From Odontocerum albicorne (Eukaryota > Arthropoda > Insecta > Trichoptera > Odontoceridae), in assembly GCA_949825065.1 (NCBI GenBank), contig OX463852.1, positions 10,629,665 through 10,693,664 on the forward strand: a stretch of 64,000 nucleotides of DNA, given 5' to 3'. The position numbers were made by a program, and so were the translations under genes. The notes beneath the pieces were generated by a model that saw only the letters and a list, made by a program, of their open reading frames with translations, made no database searches and was not told the origin of the DNA. The stretch's first letter is position 1. Every line of letters begins with the position of its first letter. Positions 10,998-24,700 of this stretch are shown piece by piece.

Positions 10998-11598
10998 ATG
11001 AAATAAATATATTGATCAGCACTATAAATGCTAGGAAAATCCTGAAAATTCCAAAGGTTTGAATTTTTTACTAATACTTTGTGGTATTGCATTTACACAA
11101 ATTATATAAAAAAAAGACTTGATTTTACTGAGTCAATGTCTTTTCCTTAACAAACATAACACAGTATCAAATGTAAATTTTTTTTCACTTCTAACATGAA
11201 AATATTTAATTAAATAAGGCAAGTTTAGGCTACTTAATTAATTATTAAAACACATCTGTAGAGTTTGAATATATTCAAATAACGGGTATAATTTGATTTT
11301 ATTTTACTTTTCTAAACTAGAATGAGTACAATGATTCAATTTTTTTTTTATAAATATTTTGCCAGCAAAATGTACAAAACTCATCAATCCCAATTAATTA
11401 ACAGTCAATGTATTTCACAATACTGTTAATTAATATTATCTTAATGTGCAAAAGCAGTACCAAAAATGTTGATTCGGGGAATTTCGAAGTTCTAACTGAT
11501 ATTAAGAACATATTGACTTTGTTGTCTAACTTAGTATCTCTATTAATTGATCTGATTTTATGAGCATTTAAAATTTTACTGGCAATTTTACTGGTCCA
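10998..11598. other. AT-rich spacer, nothing recognised
   Basis: No open frame, RNA gene or repeat could be supported. Confidence 0.5.
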
Positions 11599-11600
11599 TA

Positions 11601-11976
11601 CCGTATTTTAAGAACTATAAGATGTACTTTTTTCTTCAAAAAATTGCCTCCAAAATTCAGGTGCGTCTTATACTCGAAATTAATATAAAAATGTCCAGTA
11701 TTTGATTTAAAATTCCCGCCAGTCTTAAAAATGGCCATATATTCGACGCCGTGACCTATCTCTATCTGGCAACATTGGATTCAACTGGCAGCATGGTGAT
11801 GAAGAGGAAGAAGAAGAAGAAAGTTCAGATGACGATTTTCAGGGATTTTAAATGTCAGTTCGGTTTTATAAACTAAGAAATTTTTTTAGTCTGGCTTTGC
11901 AATCTAATAATAAAAATATTTTTTTTTTTTAAATTGCCTAAAAATTAAGGTGCGTCTTATAGTCCGTAAAATATGG
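11601..11976 (+). mobile_element. TA-flanked DNA transposon remnant, C-terminal fragment
   Basis: Inverted ends of about 28 bp (CCGTATTTTAAGAACTATAA and, reversed, CCATATTTTACGGACTATAA) with TA on both sides (11599-11600, 11977-11978). At 11795-11848 a frame ends in a run of seven E followed by SSDDDFQGF and a stop. This acidic tail resembles the C-termini of pogo/jerky-like transposases. The middle of the element is missing. The superfamily call is tentative. Confidence 0.6.
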
Positions 11977-11978
11977 TA

Positions 11979-12797
11979 TATACTTTTTAAAACCTATTAT
12001 TTTTTCACATGATTCAGAGTTTCCAAATATATTTTTATAATATTGATACCGTCCTAGTAAAAGGGCATAAACATTTTCCGGCAAACTTGATAGGACAGAC
12101 AAAAAAAACTAATATTTACTTCAAAAAGATTTGTCTAACTATTGATTCAAAATATTACAATACATATTTTTTTAGTACATTTATATAACTCTTTTGGTTA
12201 TGTCTACTTGCTTGGATAGTTTTCAAAATATCTATGGTGTTTATAAATATTAGATCAAACATCTAAATAATTTCAAAAAATAAAATACAAAATAAATATT
12301 TAAGGGACATAATTTAATATAAGCAATAAATATTATTATTATAAGGGAAAATACTGAGCAAATTGGACATTGATAATCAGAGATTTCACTAAATAGTAAG
12401 TATTTTTTTAACAAAATTAAAAGTAATATTCAACTATCCCTCAATATGCAAGAATTTTTAAAAAGCTACAAACAATACTCAATTTGTAATGCTTTTAATC
12501 TAAAATTCATTTTTAAACACATACACCTAAAACCAGTTTATGATATGAAAATATATTTTCAAAATGATGGGAAACATTTAATTACTTTTCTTGAAAAATA
12601 TGGAACCACAACTGTTTTCAATCGACGGTGAAAAATACGTAACTGATTTTGAATATTTTAAGGCTTACAATTATAAATTCATACTACAGCTTTAAATTTT
12701 TAAAATTTTATTTCAGGTGTTTTTTCATTGCATATATTGTTATACTGTCACTTAATAGCTGCCTTAGATCAATTCTAGAAATTTAATAAATGACTAA
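11979..12797. other. AT-rich spacer, nothing recognised
   Basis: Low-complexity AT sequence. A 61-codon frame at 12446-12631 has no recognisable motif and the composition of its surroundings, so I do not call it. Confidence 0.5.
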
Positions 12798-12799
12798 AT

Positions 12800-12876
12800 A
12801 GCTCGGTCAATCTTGACCGCGATCATTGATCGGCGATCGCGGATTGCGATCCAGATTGAGCGTGTAACGGCGGCCT
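12800..12876. repeat. Solo half of the Harbinger foldback repeat
   Basis: Matches the second half of the unit at 391-561 (CGGTCAATCTTGACCGCGATC to GAGCGTGTAACGGCGGCC). This shows that the repeat is dispersed and not confined to the 5' cluster. Confidence 0.85.
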
Positions 12877-13186
12877 TAGAAGCAAATACCAAAATCATAT
12901 GATTAAAAATTTCTCGTAACAATTTTTCATATAAAGAGGGATGAGTATATATGAAAAATTTAACCTAGGAATATGTTCCTTAATTAACTCTATGAAATAT
13001 ATGTAATTGGCACAAGTTTGGAACATATTACCAATGGGGCAAATCAAAATTAAACCTAAATATTAATTACTAACTGTAAATTAAGTACGTATTCCAGGTA
13101 AACAAGCGCAAATCAATGCACTCTCCAGTCAATCAGTCTAGTCAGTCTAAGAGTTTTCTTGATTTGAGCTTCGTTTCATATTCAAG

Positions 13187-13498
13187 ATGGCAAAAGAGCA
13201 CATTATAAATAACTACAATAGGTTACAGGACGGATTCTACAAAAAATGCTTACAATTACCATGGGTACAGTACATGTTTACAAATCTTTTAGCTTTTTAT
13301 CTTATATAAAAGAACTGGGATATTGACAAAATTATCTAAAGTAATATAGAAAACAAATGTATTTTACAGATAAAAGTGAATTCACACAATTTCAACAGCT
13401 TACGGATGAATTTAATCAACAGGGATTGCGTTTGTTTCCAAATTTGACAGACTTTCAAGTCAAATATATCAGGTCGTTCACCCTGGATTCCCCTTAAA
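13187..13498 (+). other. Unrecognised possible gene fragment
   Basis: An ATG at 13189 opens MAKEHIINNYNRLQDGFYKK. About 100 bases later, after an acceptor-like TTTTACAG, a second protein-like stretch (SEFTQFQQLTDEFNQQGL) continues to a TAA at 13498. The composition is more coding-like than the flanks, but the phases of the two pieces do not match through the obvious donor (CCATGG|GTACAG). It may be a decayed two-exon gene or an unknown transposon fragment. I do not recognise the family. Confidence 0.25.
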
Positions 13499-14008
13499 TA
13501 ATGCTAGACCTAAACAAACTTGGTCACAATCAGATACTTGCTACAATTTTACTTAAATACCAATATGTAAAATTATACTCACTAAGATATGGGTAGAACA
13601 TTTAACAATATTGACCGCAGTTTAACCATGGGTTACTCATATCTAATTCCCTTAATCATATCAGATTCAAATCACTCTTACATTGTATAGGACTGAAAAA
13701 ATATTATGATTATAGAGAAATACATCTTTCATGCCATATCAAAAAAGCTATAATACACTATGGAACTGGAAATCATAAAGACTATTTGAATAAAATACAA
13801 ATTATATTAACTCGCTTCTTAACATATATTTTTATAAAATTTTAATGTACAATGCTTATTACATTTGTTGTACGAACAATGCAATATTAGCATACTTTTA
13901 ATATAAAAGGGCACTCGATAAAAGAAATATAATAAATGAGAAGTGAAATTGCACATAAATAATATTAAATTATTTCTAGTTATTAACATTGTGGAGGTTT
14001 AAAAAGAC
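13499..14008. other. Spacer, nothing recognised
   Basis: AT-rich, with no supported gene or element. Confidence 0.45.
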
Positions 14009-14213
14009 ATTGTAATTTGTTTTTATCAAACACTGTTTATTCCACTTTATGTAACGGTATAACCCTAACGATTTCAAGGTTTTTACCTCATCATCAGGGA
14101 AGCGCAAACAAGTCTTGTTTGTGCTACCCTGATGAGATGAAAACCTTGAAACCAGTAGGGTTATAACGTTACATAAAGTGGAATAAAGAGTGTTTGATAA
14201 AACAAATTACAAT
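14009..14213. mobile_element. Long palindrome, foldback MITE
   Basis: Left arm 14009-14112 and right arm 14115-14213 are near-perfect reverse complements (for example TTATTCCACTTTATGTAACG against CGTTACATAAAGTGGAATAA) with almost no loop. One arm recurs alone at 62439-62495 (ATCAAACACTGTTTATTCCA), so this is a dispersed element and not a local inversion. Confidence 0.85.
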
Positions 14214-14329
14214 ATTAAATTACATTTTTACTAAAATGTTATATGGGTTTGATAACTTATAATATAGGTTATTAAAATGTTGTATGGGTTTGATAACTTA
14301 TAACTTCTTACATAGGTTAACTCAAACTT

Positions 14330-14960
14330 CTAGGTTTTATGATTAGAATATTTTGAGACTTAATAATATGACTTGGAAGTTTGGACTCCCACCCGCCAAG
14401 TAAAATACAAATATATGCTGAAACAAATATAAAAAAGTTCCTGAGATATTTATGGTATAGAACAGAGGATACACCATATCAAAAAGTTCCTGAGATATTT
14501 ATGGTATAGAACAGAGGATACACCATATCAAAAAGTTCCTGAGATATTTATGGTATTGAACAGAGGATACACCATATCAAACTTTTCATAATATGCAATT
14601 ATAGAAGACTTGAAACAAAAAGGCCATCGTATTATCTGTATTTAAAGTACTGCAATATAATTTCAACTGTCCCACAATACAAGAGGCACTTTTAGGTTTA
14701 ATGTTCCCGACAATTACAACCATGCAAGAAATCATTCTCTATTCTATGTGTCAACTTACAGAACCGATATGATAGCTAAACACGTGACTCGCAGTTTAGA
14801 GATATTGGATCAATTGACACAGCGAATGTACTTTTGGCACCGCCTAGCACTGTGAGAAGAATCTTCCCTAGTATTCTTTATATGAATAAAAAAAATCAGA
14901 CCCACATCATGTAATGGGAGAAATCCGTATAATGTTGCAAATAAAAAAAATACATTTAAT
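14330..14960 (+). mobile_element. Jockey-like LINE family B, 3' fragment
   Basis: A decayed reading frame matches the RT tail of the copy at 42216-43840 (region like VWTPTRQVKYKYMLKQI). The 3' end matches ACCCACATCATGTAATGGGAGAAATCCGT. A 49-bp segment (AAAAAGTTCCTGAGATATTT plus the following 29 bases) is repeated three times at 14421-14580. Confidence 0.65.
14421..14580. repeat. 49-bp tandem repeat inside a LINE copy
   Basis: Three nearly identical copies, differing by one base in the third (TATGGTATTGAAC). The segment is single-copy in the related LINE at 42216. Confidence 0.9.
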
Positions 14961-15590
14961 ATGTTGTAAAAAATATTTTAAGTTCTGAATTTGTATAATA
15001 AATATATTTATTTAATAAAAAAAAAACAATATTTCACCCATGAGATCTTCATGATTCAAATCTTTATGTACAATATTTTTTTCAATATGTTTTAGTTCAT
15101 TTAATATAATAAACATTATTTTCCGCTTTTATTAATATAATTAGTCACTTATTAAATACAATTTGTCTAATTATAGTCTTATTAAGTTTCTAATTATATA
15201 TTTAAAATATAATTAATAATAGTATTAGGACAAATATTGATCAAACATTAAAATGAAGTTCTATAAACAATAAAATTTTACAGAAAAACACACTCACTAA
15301 AATAAATAAATATTAATCATATTTTAATATAAGCTATATAATTTGTTGTGTCCCTTATTCGAATGAACCGAAATTACCAGTCATAATAAGCATGTTAAAT
15401 GCACACATTCATTTAAAAGAGAAAATGAATAAAACATTAGATAAATATCACATTTCGATGATTCTAGATCACACAGGAAAACAAATATACACTAAAAACA
15501 CAGTCACAGTGTCAATGAAAACATTTAAATTATCGAAGTCAGGCAGGCACTAATAATAAAAAGGTTTAACTTGAAATAAAAAGTCAGGGA
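14961..15590 (-). other. Probable 3' UTR and downstream flank of ihog
   Basis: AT-rich sequence beyond the stop codon at 15591. On the gene strand an AATAAA occurs at 15133-15128 and another near 15012-15007, which would give 3' UTRs of roughly 0.5-0.6 kb. Choosing between them needs transcript data. Confidence 0.35.
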
Positions 15591-15761
15591 CTAAACATAA
15601 TTTTCTCTGGCTGACATTGAAGACATCGGACTCTGCTTACGAAGTTCGTCTCTGCAAGTGTTCACAACAGCTGCTAGCTCTGCAGAGGCTCGGGGTGACT
15701 GCGAGGAACAGTTATTATTTTTTGCTGAAATGTAGGACATTTCCAAGTCTACATTTTCACC
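15591..15761 (-). CDS. ihog: ihog exon 15, cytoplasmic C-terminus
   Basis: Residues 792-847, starting [12 protein letters not shown] and ending SARENYV before TAG. The acceptor TTTTTTCAG precedes 15761. The segment is Ser-rich with no recognised domain. Ihog-family tails are poorly conserved. Confidence 0.85.
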   Translation of the reverse strand, partial: GENVDLEMSYISAKNNNCSSQSPRASAELAAVVNTCRDELRKQSPMSSMSARENYV

Positions 15762-18700
15762 CTGAAAAAAATATAATTTATATCATATAATGACATCTTT
15801 CTGATATAAAGAGTTATTAAAATACTAAATAACAGTACTAAAAGAATAAGCAAATATTAATCATAGAAAAACAACATACCAAAAATAATTGAAATAAATG
15901 AATTATTATACATTCTAGACTACAAATGCAAAATAAGTTATTTCAAGAACTAAATAAAAATAAATGCATAAATTGTTATGAAGAATAAGTGATAATTAAA
16001 GATTAAAATATTAAAATAATGTAAAGAAAAGTTTACTAAACACATTCAGTGCTGACGACACGCCTCATGTGTTCATACAAACATACACCCAGTGCGTACG
16101 ACATGCCAGGTGTGTTCAGGTTAAGACTTTATTCATAGTGAATGTGTTAAAGAAATAATGATTATTTCAGATACAGTAGCACTCTGCTAATTGGAATTAT
16201 ATTCTTAAACTTGACATACTTCATTGTAAAAATAAATTGTATACTAAATGGATTTTAATTGTTCATCATTTACTTAAAGCAGGTGTGGACAGGCCAACTC
16301 AAACATTGCTAATGTAGCCACAGGTTAGTATTTTTAAAATTGATTTTACTAATGGTAAAAAAAACAAATTTTAAGTGCAAATGTAAGTGGAAGGCATGTG
16401 AGAGGAAAACCAAGTATGATTGGATCAAGTGAATTATATTTTGAAAGAAGGAAACGTAGAAAGTCTTACAAATTGTAAAAGTTGTACGGATGTGTAGGAG
16501 GCTAAGGATATGTGTTGAGATAGAAAAAATTTGCACTCTGTCTTTTCTGCCTATCCCCAACAGGGAAATGGGACAATTTATACAGCATCATTTAGAGTAG
16601 TGTTTTCCGACGTGGAGCCCACACCCCACAGGGGGGCAATTCGAAAATTGACTCGTTCAGAGTTTAGTCGTATTTTGATTGCTTTGTCGCGTCACCGTTA
16701 CGTAGGGGGGCATAAGAATTTTAGAAAGGCTTAGGTGGGGCATATCACAAAAAAACATTGGGAAACACTGGTTTAGAGGGTGCTTTTACAAAAGTCTTAA
16801 AATGTTACTATCGTCTTGTTGCATGTTTAACTGTGAATGCCTTCTTCATCTTCTTACAATTCAGACTTGTCGGGTAATACTTTTCAAGTTATGTATTGTC
16901 ATCTTTCTTATGGAGAAGTATTATAACTGTTATTCGAGTCAGGTGGAACATGTGACTTTTGTAGGAAGTTTATTTTAATAATTTATTAGAAAGACTATTT
17001 TAATATACATATATGTACAGAAGGGAAAAATGATAGTACCACATATGCCCTGCAGGCCGGGCATATGCGGTACTATCATTGACTTGAAAGTATTTACTGC
17101 TTCAGATAATCCAAAGTTTTTGTTAGACTAGAATACACAAAGTTCTACTGCATGTAATAAAATAATAAATAAAGTAAAGAAATAATAAAGCAGAGGAAAG
17201 TGAACGGACCTCACCTCAGGGTGCAAGGGGTTGGATGTGATTGTGATGGCAGGTTTGGGAGGATTAGAAGGGGGTAGATATCCATTCCCCATTTCAGCCC
17301 CCACTCCACTTTCACGTTGTTTGTCAGGAGCATTATCTAAAATGGACAGTTTATTTATTAAAATACATATTATGTGTATGAGTAGAAGATAAAAATAGAA
17401 AAGAATACCATTTATTATTAATGAATATCTGTGGCCAAAAAGTGGAAAGTCGGATATCTAGTGCTATTTATTGTTGGAGACAGGAAAATATTGTGCTAAT
17501 GCTTGTTCGGACCTACACTTTTGTGATGTCCTTTCTTGACTGTCACCCCTATTTTAAAATTATTCACTTTTAAATAAATCATGCTCGATGTCCTCTTGAA
17601 AGTTTGGCCATTTAAATACTACACTTTTTCGATGTAAAATTGTCACTACGGGTACTTGTCACTACGACAACAGTACGATAAACATCAGCAAGAAAAACAA
17701 CATGGTAAACATCAGCAATTAACACTGTTGCCAATATTCAAATGTTAAATGATTGCTTGAATTATTCAGTATCTTCTTCTTCTCAGTGTCATGTCAGGTC
17801 CCTCCAACATTAAATATCATTTGAGAATAGATATCTTTGTCCCCGGCAGCCCGAAAAAGATTTCCAACGCCCCTTATGCCAGTCCAATCACGTATATTGC
17901 GGAGCCAGGAGATTTTCCTCCTGCCAACACCTCTTCGGCCTTCTATTTTGCCTTGGATGATCAGGTGCAGTAATTTGTACTTTGTTCTTCTAAGTATACG
18001 ACCCAAGTAGGGCACCTTTCGGATTTTAATATTAGTCAGCAACTCTCTATCAACTTTGGCTCTTTGAAGAACCCTCGTGTTGCTGACCATATCTGTCCAG
18101 GGTATCCGTAGCATTCTCCGGTGCATCCACATTTCGAATGCTTCCAGTCGGTTCATACTACTTACTTTGAGGGTTCATGATTCTACTCCATGCAATAACA
18201 CTGACCAAACGTAGCATTTGACTAACCGTTGTCGAAGTTTCAAGTTTAGATTATCATCGCAGAATACGCTTATCATTGTATTAAAAGTCGCATGAGATGA
18301 TTCAATTATGCACTTGACTTCGGTTTCTGGGTCGAGGTCTTCCACTAGGATACTTCCGAGGTATTTAAATTTTTTCACTCTCTCTATATCAGCATCTTTC
18401 AATGTAAGACGTGATCTTGCCGGCCAAACACCACGAACTTAGTATAAATAGGGAAAAATGCCAGAACTCTGTACCCTAGTTAGTAAAATGCCTATCTTTC
18501 AACCAGCGGGTTGAGGATTAGATTCTTGTTGGTAACTAGAATTTTTAATTCATTAATTGAATTTAATTGAATTCTAGTCTAATTTTTATCCCTTAAGACT
18601 TGTTTAACCCTTTTCCGATTGGTTAGATCCACATGGCAATACCCACCATGTTTTACTGTATACAATGAATGTGTAATATAATAATAATACGATTTAACGT

Positions 18701-21700
18701 GTTTCCCGCGGGAAGCACAAACGCCTGTGATCTGACGACAATCCAAGTTTCAAATCACAAATACTTAAAAAAAATGACACAAAACCGGAATAAAAATTGA
18801 ACTAAAATTATCTTTATTCTAGCGACATCTCTGAAAACCTTGTCAAATAATATATTAGTTTATGAGATATTGTTGAATAAACAGAGCGCCGAATTTTTTT
18901 GGTTTCTCAATATTTCCAGCATTAACGACCTGTCGCGCGGATCGAGTCCTGCGATGAGTCTCTCTTACGTAAATAAACATTACTAAGTCTCTCTTACGTA
19001 AATAAACATTACTGGTGCTATATGCATTTGATTGGGTGAGTGTCATGAAGCATTGATTTGATCGTAGCATTCCTTTGTTTATTTTACGTAATGTTTAGTT
19101 TATCTCCTTTATTTAATGAGTCTCCTTAAGAGTAATGACTATTATTTATTATCAGAAAATTACTTAAGTGTCATGTTTACTTGGTGTTGTAATCAAATAT
19201 CAGTGGTTCTAAACAAAATATGTGTTTAAACTTAGAAATTAAAAAACGCTGAAATTGTGCCGCGCACAGGATTCGTGGAATTTGATTTTTAACGCGGTGA
19301 ACAGGTTAATGTTATATTTATTCAATTTGAGAAAAAAAAAAGAAAAGTGTATTAATAGGAATATTGTTCATCCATTTAGAGATCCATGTTATCCACCATA
19401 TTATAGAAATGATTTATTTTGATTGAATGAAAGAAAGCATTTTGATTGAATGTAAAAAGTCAATTTTGAAAAAATAAATAGAGTTCTTTATTGTTCGGGT
19501 ACAGATATTATTTTAAGTAGAGGATTGTTTAAGAGAGTTAAATTTACCGTGTTTTTTTTTGTAAATAATAATTCCTAAAATAACAGCTCCAAGCACTGCG
19601 AGTCCCCCTGCAGCGCCCCCTGCAATGAGGTACACTTTTCCACTGCCTCCTAGGCCGGTATCTTCATTTCTGGGATGGTCGTTGTTCATTGTTGAGACCA
19701 CTTCTGGAATCTTTTCCACCACAGGTGCTTCTGTTTTGAAAAATAAATAAAACCATGATTTATCATTTACATCTAGACCAGGGGTCTCCAAACTACGGCC
19801 CGCGAGCACCACCAATCTGGCCCGCGGTAGCGATATACCCGGTATCCGGCCCGTCATAGTTTATTTTGATTACATTGTAAGTAAATCATACAAAATAATA
19901 ATCAATGTTTTTATTTAACGACCAATTAAGAAACACAATAACTGACATAGGTACATAATGAAATTGAACATTTTAACTGTAATTAATGATATGAGATTTA
20001 TCCTAAAAACTTATAATAAGTGAAATACATAGGTAAATCACATAATGAAATTCAACATTATAATTACGATTAATGAGATTTATGTAGCTGTAACTTTCCA
20101 CTGACAATTGTTTGCAGTTGTGGATCAAGTTTACTAGTGGAAATTATCAGCAGCGACTTCAAATGCTCATCAGTTAATTTGGATCTATAAATATTTTTGG
20201 TACATTTCATTTTGAAGAATGTTTTTTCACATGGTGCCGCGTTTGCTCACTCCGAACAACAAGCGCAACCGTGAGACCACTTCAGAGCAGTGTTTGACGA
20301 TGTTTAAGCGCAATCCGAAGGAGTTTCTGGGTCGTTTCGTGACCGTCGACGAAACATGGATACACTGGTACACACCCGAGACCAAGGAACAGTCGAAACA
20401 GTGGACTTCACTTTCTCATGCCCAATACTTCATGCAGGATATGACCCACGCGGTCTTTTGAGATGCCTACTGTATCAGCTATCTCGCGCATCTTCAATCG
20501 GCGGTCTGCCAATACGAGATCGTGGATTTTTGTCACGTTATCCTCCGTGATAGTTGTTTTCGGGGCACCTGGGCGTGGCTCATCAAAAACCGACGTGCGA
20601 CCACATTGAAACTTGTTAAACCAATTTTTGACGGTCGCCATCGAAGGAGAAAAGTCACCGTACACAGCATCCAAGCGATTTCCCTTTCAAAAACAAGAAT
20701 CGAATCACCGACCGATATTGCTCTTTTTCCATGTTTCTCAAATCCGCGGACACGCTCGCTTCCACACGCGGTCAAAACAAAACTACGCGTCCGATTCGGC
20801 TGAAATTTTCACAGTTGCTGTCAACGAGAATGTACTACGCGATAAAAAATTGCTCTTGCGATAGTGGTGCCATCGGGCGGTGAGGCTAAGTACTTATCGG
20901 ACCGCCCTCGTACATCGGCGTTAAAAGTATTTTGAAAAATCTTTATATCGTTTGCAATTGCATCAAAATCTGAAAAACGAGACCAATACAAAAATTTGCG
21001 CGTAATTCAAAACTACAGTATGTTGGTATGATGAGCTAGGTAGGTCTTGGCCCTTTGGACTTAGTGGAGGAGTCAGTGTAGCCCTTAGGCTAAAAATTTT
21101 GGAGACCTCTGATCTAGACAATTGTAGGTAAGATTCTTATGCCTAGATTATATGTGAATAAAACGTGGCAGACCACTAAGTCACTTGCTCAGTCGAGCTC
21201 AAATATTCGCAGAATGATTGTTTACATATAATAAATAACAAGAACTCAACCGAGTATCAAGCAATCACTCGATACAATGCATTGAATTTTAGATTTGTAT
21301 GGTTTTGATTACAATATATAAAGTACTTTTTCTTCTGCTGTGCGTGGCCCTCACACACAATATGTCCTTTCCAGCCACGTCACATTGACAGGTATAAGTT
21401 TATGTAGTTCTTGTACTCTAGGAAACTCATACAGTGGGCAGTTGTTTACAATGTGGTCTATGGTCTTAATCTCTCCGCTCTCACTTAAACGTGATTCTGC
21501 CAGTTCCCACTTGTGTATATCATGTGAAGTGCAGCTTACACTATATTTGATCCTATTCAGAATGCACCACTAATTTTGAGGTAGGGAAAAACCAAGCAAT
21601 GCCCACCAAATGTATTTTTTGTATGTCGCTCTCCACCAACGGGATCACATTATTGAAAATCTGCCTGTTGTTGATTTGCTCCAGTCTTTCAGATTGGTCG

Positions 21701-24700
21701 ACAGACAGGAGGTGAGACAGAGTGATGGTGATTCTATTGTATATTAGGTATAAATTATGAGATATTAAAATCTGCCTGTTGTTGATTTGCTCCAGTCTTT
21801 CAGATTGGTCGACAGACAGGAGGTGAGACAGAGTGATGGTGATTCTATTGTATATTAGGTATAAATTATGAGATATTAAAATCTGCCTGTTGTTGATTTG
21901 CTCCAGTCTTTCAGATTGGTCGACAGACAGGAGGTGAGACAGAGTGATGGTGATTCTATTGTATATTAGGTATAAATTATGAGATATTAAAATCTGCCTG
22001 TTGTTGATTTGCTCCAGTCTTTCAGATTGGTCGACAGATAGGAGGTGAGACAGAGTGATTGATGGTGATTCTATTGTATATTAGGTATAAATTATGAGAT
22101 ATTAAAATCTGCCTGTTGTTGATTTGCTCCAGTCTTTCAGATTGGTCGACAGACAGGAGGTGAGACAGAGTGATGGTGATTCTATTGTATATTAGGTATA
22201 AATTATGAGATATTAAAATCTGCCTGTTGTTGATTTGCTCCAGTCTTTCAGATTGGTCGACAGACAGGAGGTGAGACAGAGTGATGGTGATTCTATTGTA
22301 TATTAGGTATAAATTATGAGATATTAAAATCTGCCTGTTGTTGATTTGCTCCAGTCTTTCAGATTGGTCGACAGACAGGAGGTGAGACAGAGTGATGGTG
22401 ATTCTATTGTATATTAGGTATAAATTATGAGATATTAAAATCTGCCTGTTGTTGATTTGCTCCAGTCTTTCAGATTGGTCGACAGACAGGAGGTGAGACA
22501 GAGTAATGGTGATTCTATTGTATATTAGGTATAAATTATGAGATATTAAAATGACAGAGATATTCATTTGTGCAATTTGTATTTCTGAACAAATTTAACT
22601 GTAATTTTGGAATTCAGATATCCCTCACGGGTAATTTTTTTAAATTTTAATCTGTGAGACGGGAATTAGTTCCAATAAAAAAAATAAGCTAAAAATGGTA
22701 AAAAAAAAAACAATCATTATTCCTGTCACTTACTAGGTTAGTCAAAAAGTTTTGAAAGCGACATCTATGGAGCAGTAGAAACACCAAAATTTCTACGCCA
22801 TTTTAATATTTCATCTTTCATAAGAACGTACTCAAAATTTCATTTCGATCTGTCAATTCATTCTTTGTTTACAAGCCATTTGAAGTTGACGTGTCAGTGT
22901 ATTTTTTAACAATGGAAAAATCCGAATATCGTGCAGTGATTAAATTCTTTGTTTTGGAAGGTTTATCGGCTACTGAGATCCATGCAAGTATTAAAGGAGT
23001 CTTCTTCTTCATTTCCAACCGTTCACCGATGGGTTTTGGAGTTTAAGCGTGGCCGTACAAGCGTTGAAGACGATCCACGCTCAGGACGTCCAAAAAGTGC
23101 ATCAACACCAGAAATCATAGCGAAAATACAGGATATGGTTTTGGAAGATCATCGATCGACTGTGGATGTGATAGCTGACACCATAGGCATCTCACATGGA
23201 ACAGCATGGCATATTTTGGCTGAAGTTTTGGGTTTCAAAAAACTGTGTGCACAATGGGTGCCGCATTTGCTAACAATGCAACAAAAACATGTTCGAATGC
23301 GACTTTCTGAGCAACATTTGGAGCAATTTCGAAAGGATAAAAAGGATTTTCTGCGTCGATTCATCACTATGGATGAGACTTGGGTCTACAACCATGATTC
23401 TGAATCAAAACAAGAGGCTAAGGAGTGGTCTGAACCAGGCACTTTGGCTCCGAAGCGAGTTCGTGTCCAGAAATCAGCCAAGAAGGTGTTAGCGTCAGTT
23501 TTTTGGGATGCAAAAGGAATTTTATTGATAGATTATCTCCAAACTGGTAAGACAATCAACTCTGATTATTATTGTGACCTTTTGGACCAGTTGGATGAAA
23601 AAATTTGTGAAAAAAGACCCGGTTTGCAGAAGAAAAAAATCATTTTTCATCAAGACAATGCACCTGCTCACACGAATTGGGGTACGAATTATTGCAGCAT
23701 CCACCCTATTCGCCAGATTTAGCTCCCTCTGACTTCTGGCTGTTCTCACACCTCAAAAAATTCCTTCGTGGAAAGAATTTTTCATCAAACGAAGAGGTTA
23801 TAGCCGTCGTAGAGGAGTATTTTGCAGGCCTTCCAGAAAGTCACTTCCGTGATGGGACAAAAAGGTTGGAAGATCGTTGGACCAAGTGTGTTGATCTTAT
23901 GGGAGACTATACTGAGCAATAAAAGTGATTTCCCCCCAAAAAAAATGTATTTTTATTTCTTTATTTGTCTTTCAGATTGGTCGACAGACAGGAGGTGAGA
24001 CAGAGTGATGGTGATTCTATTGTATATTAGGTATAAATTATGAGATATTAAAATCTGCCTGTTGTTGATTTGCTCCAGTCTTTCAGATTGGTCGACAGAC
24101 AGGAGGTGAGACAGAGTGATGGTGATTCTATTGTATATTAGGTATAAATTATGAGATATTAAAATCTGCCTGTTGTTGATTTGCTCCAGTCTTTCAGATT
24201 GGTCGACAGATAGGAGGTGAGACAGAGTGATTGATGGTGATTCTATTGTATATTAGGTATAAATTATGAGATATTAAAATCTGCCTGTTGTTGATTTGCT
24301 CCAGTCTTTCAGATTGGTCGACAGACAGGAGGTGAGACAGAGTGATGGTGATTCTATTGTATATTAGGTATAAATTATGAGATATTAAAATCTGCCTGTT
24401 GTTGATTTGCTCCAGTCTTTCAGATTGGTCGACAGACAGGAGGTGAGACAGAGTGATGGTGATTCTATTGTATATTAGGTATAAATTATGAGATATTAAA
24501 ATCTGCCTGTTGTTGATTTGCTCCAGTCTTTCAGATTGGTCGACAGACAGGAGGTGAGACAGAGTGATGGTGATTCTATTGTATATTAGGTATAAATTAT
24601 GAGATATTAAAATCTGCCTGTTGTTGATTTGCTCCAGTCTTTCAGATTGGTCGACAGACAGGAGGTGAGACAGAGTAATGGTGATTCTATTGTATATTAG

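Noticed and set aside
22022..22567. 181-codon repetitive minus-strand frame (and its twin at 24194-24739)
   Set aside because: It results from a 111-bp minisatellite whose length is a multiple of three. It has no domain and lies inside a duplicated intronic repeat.
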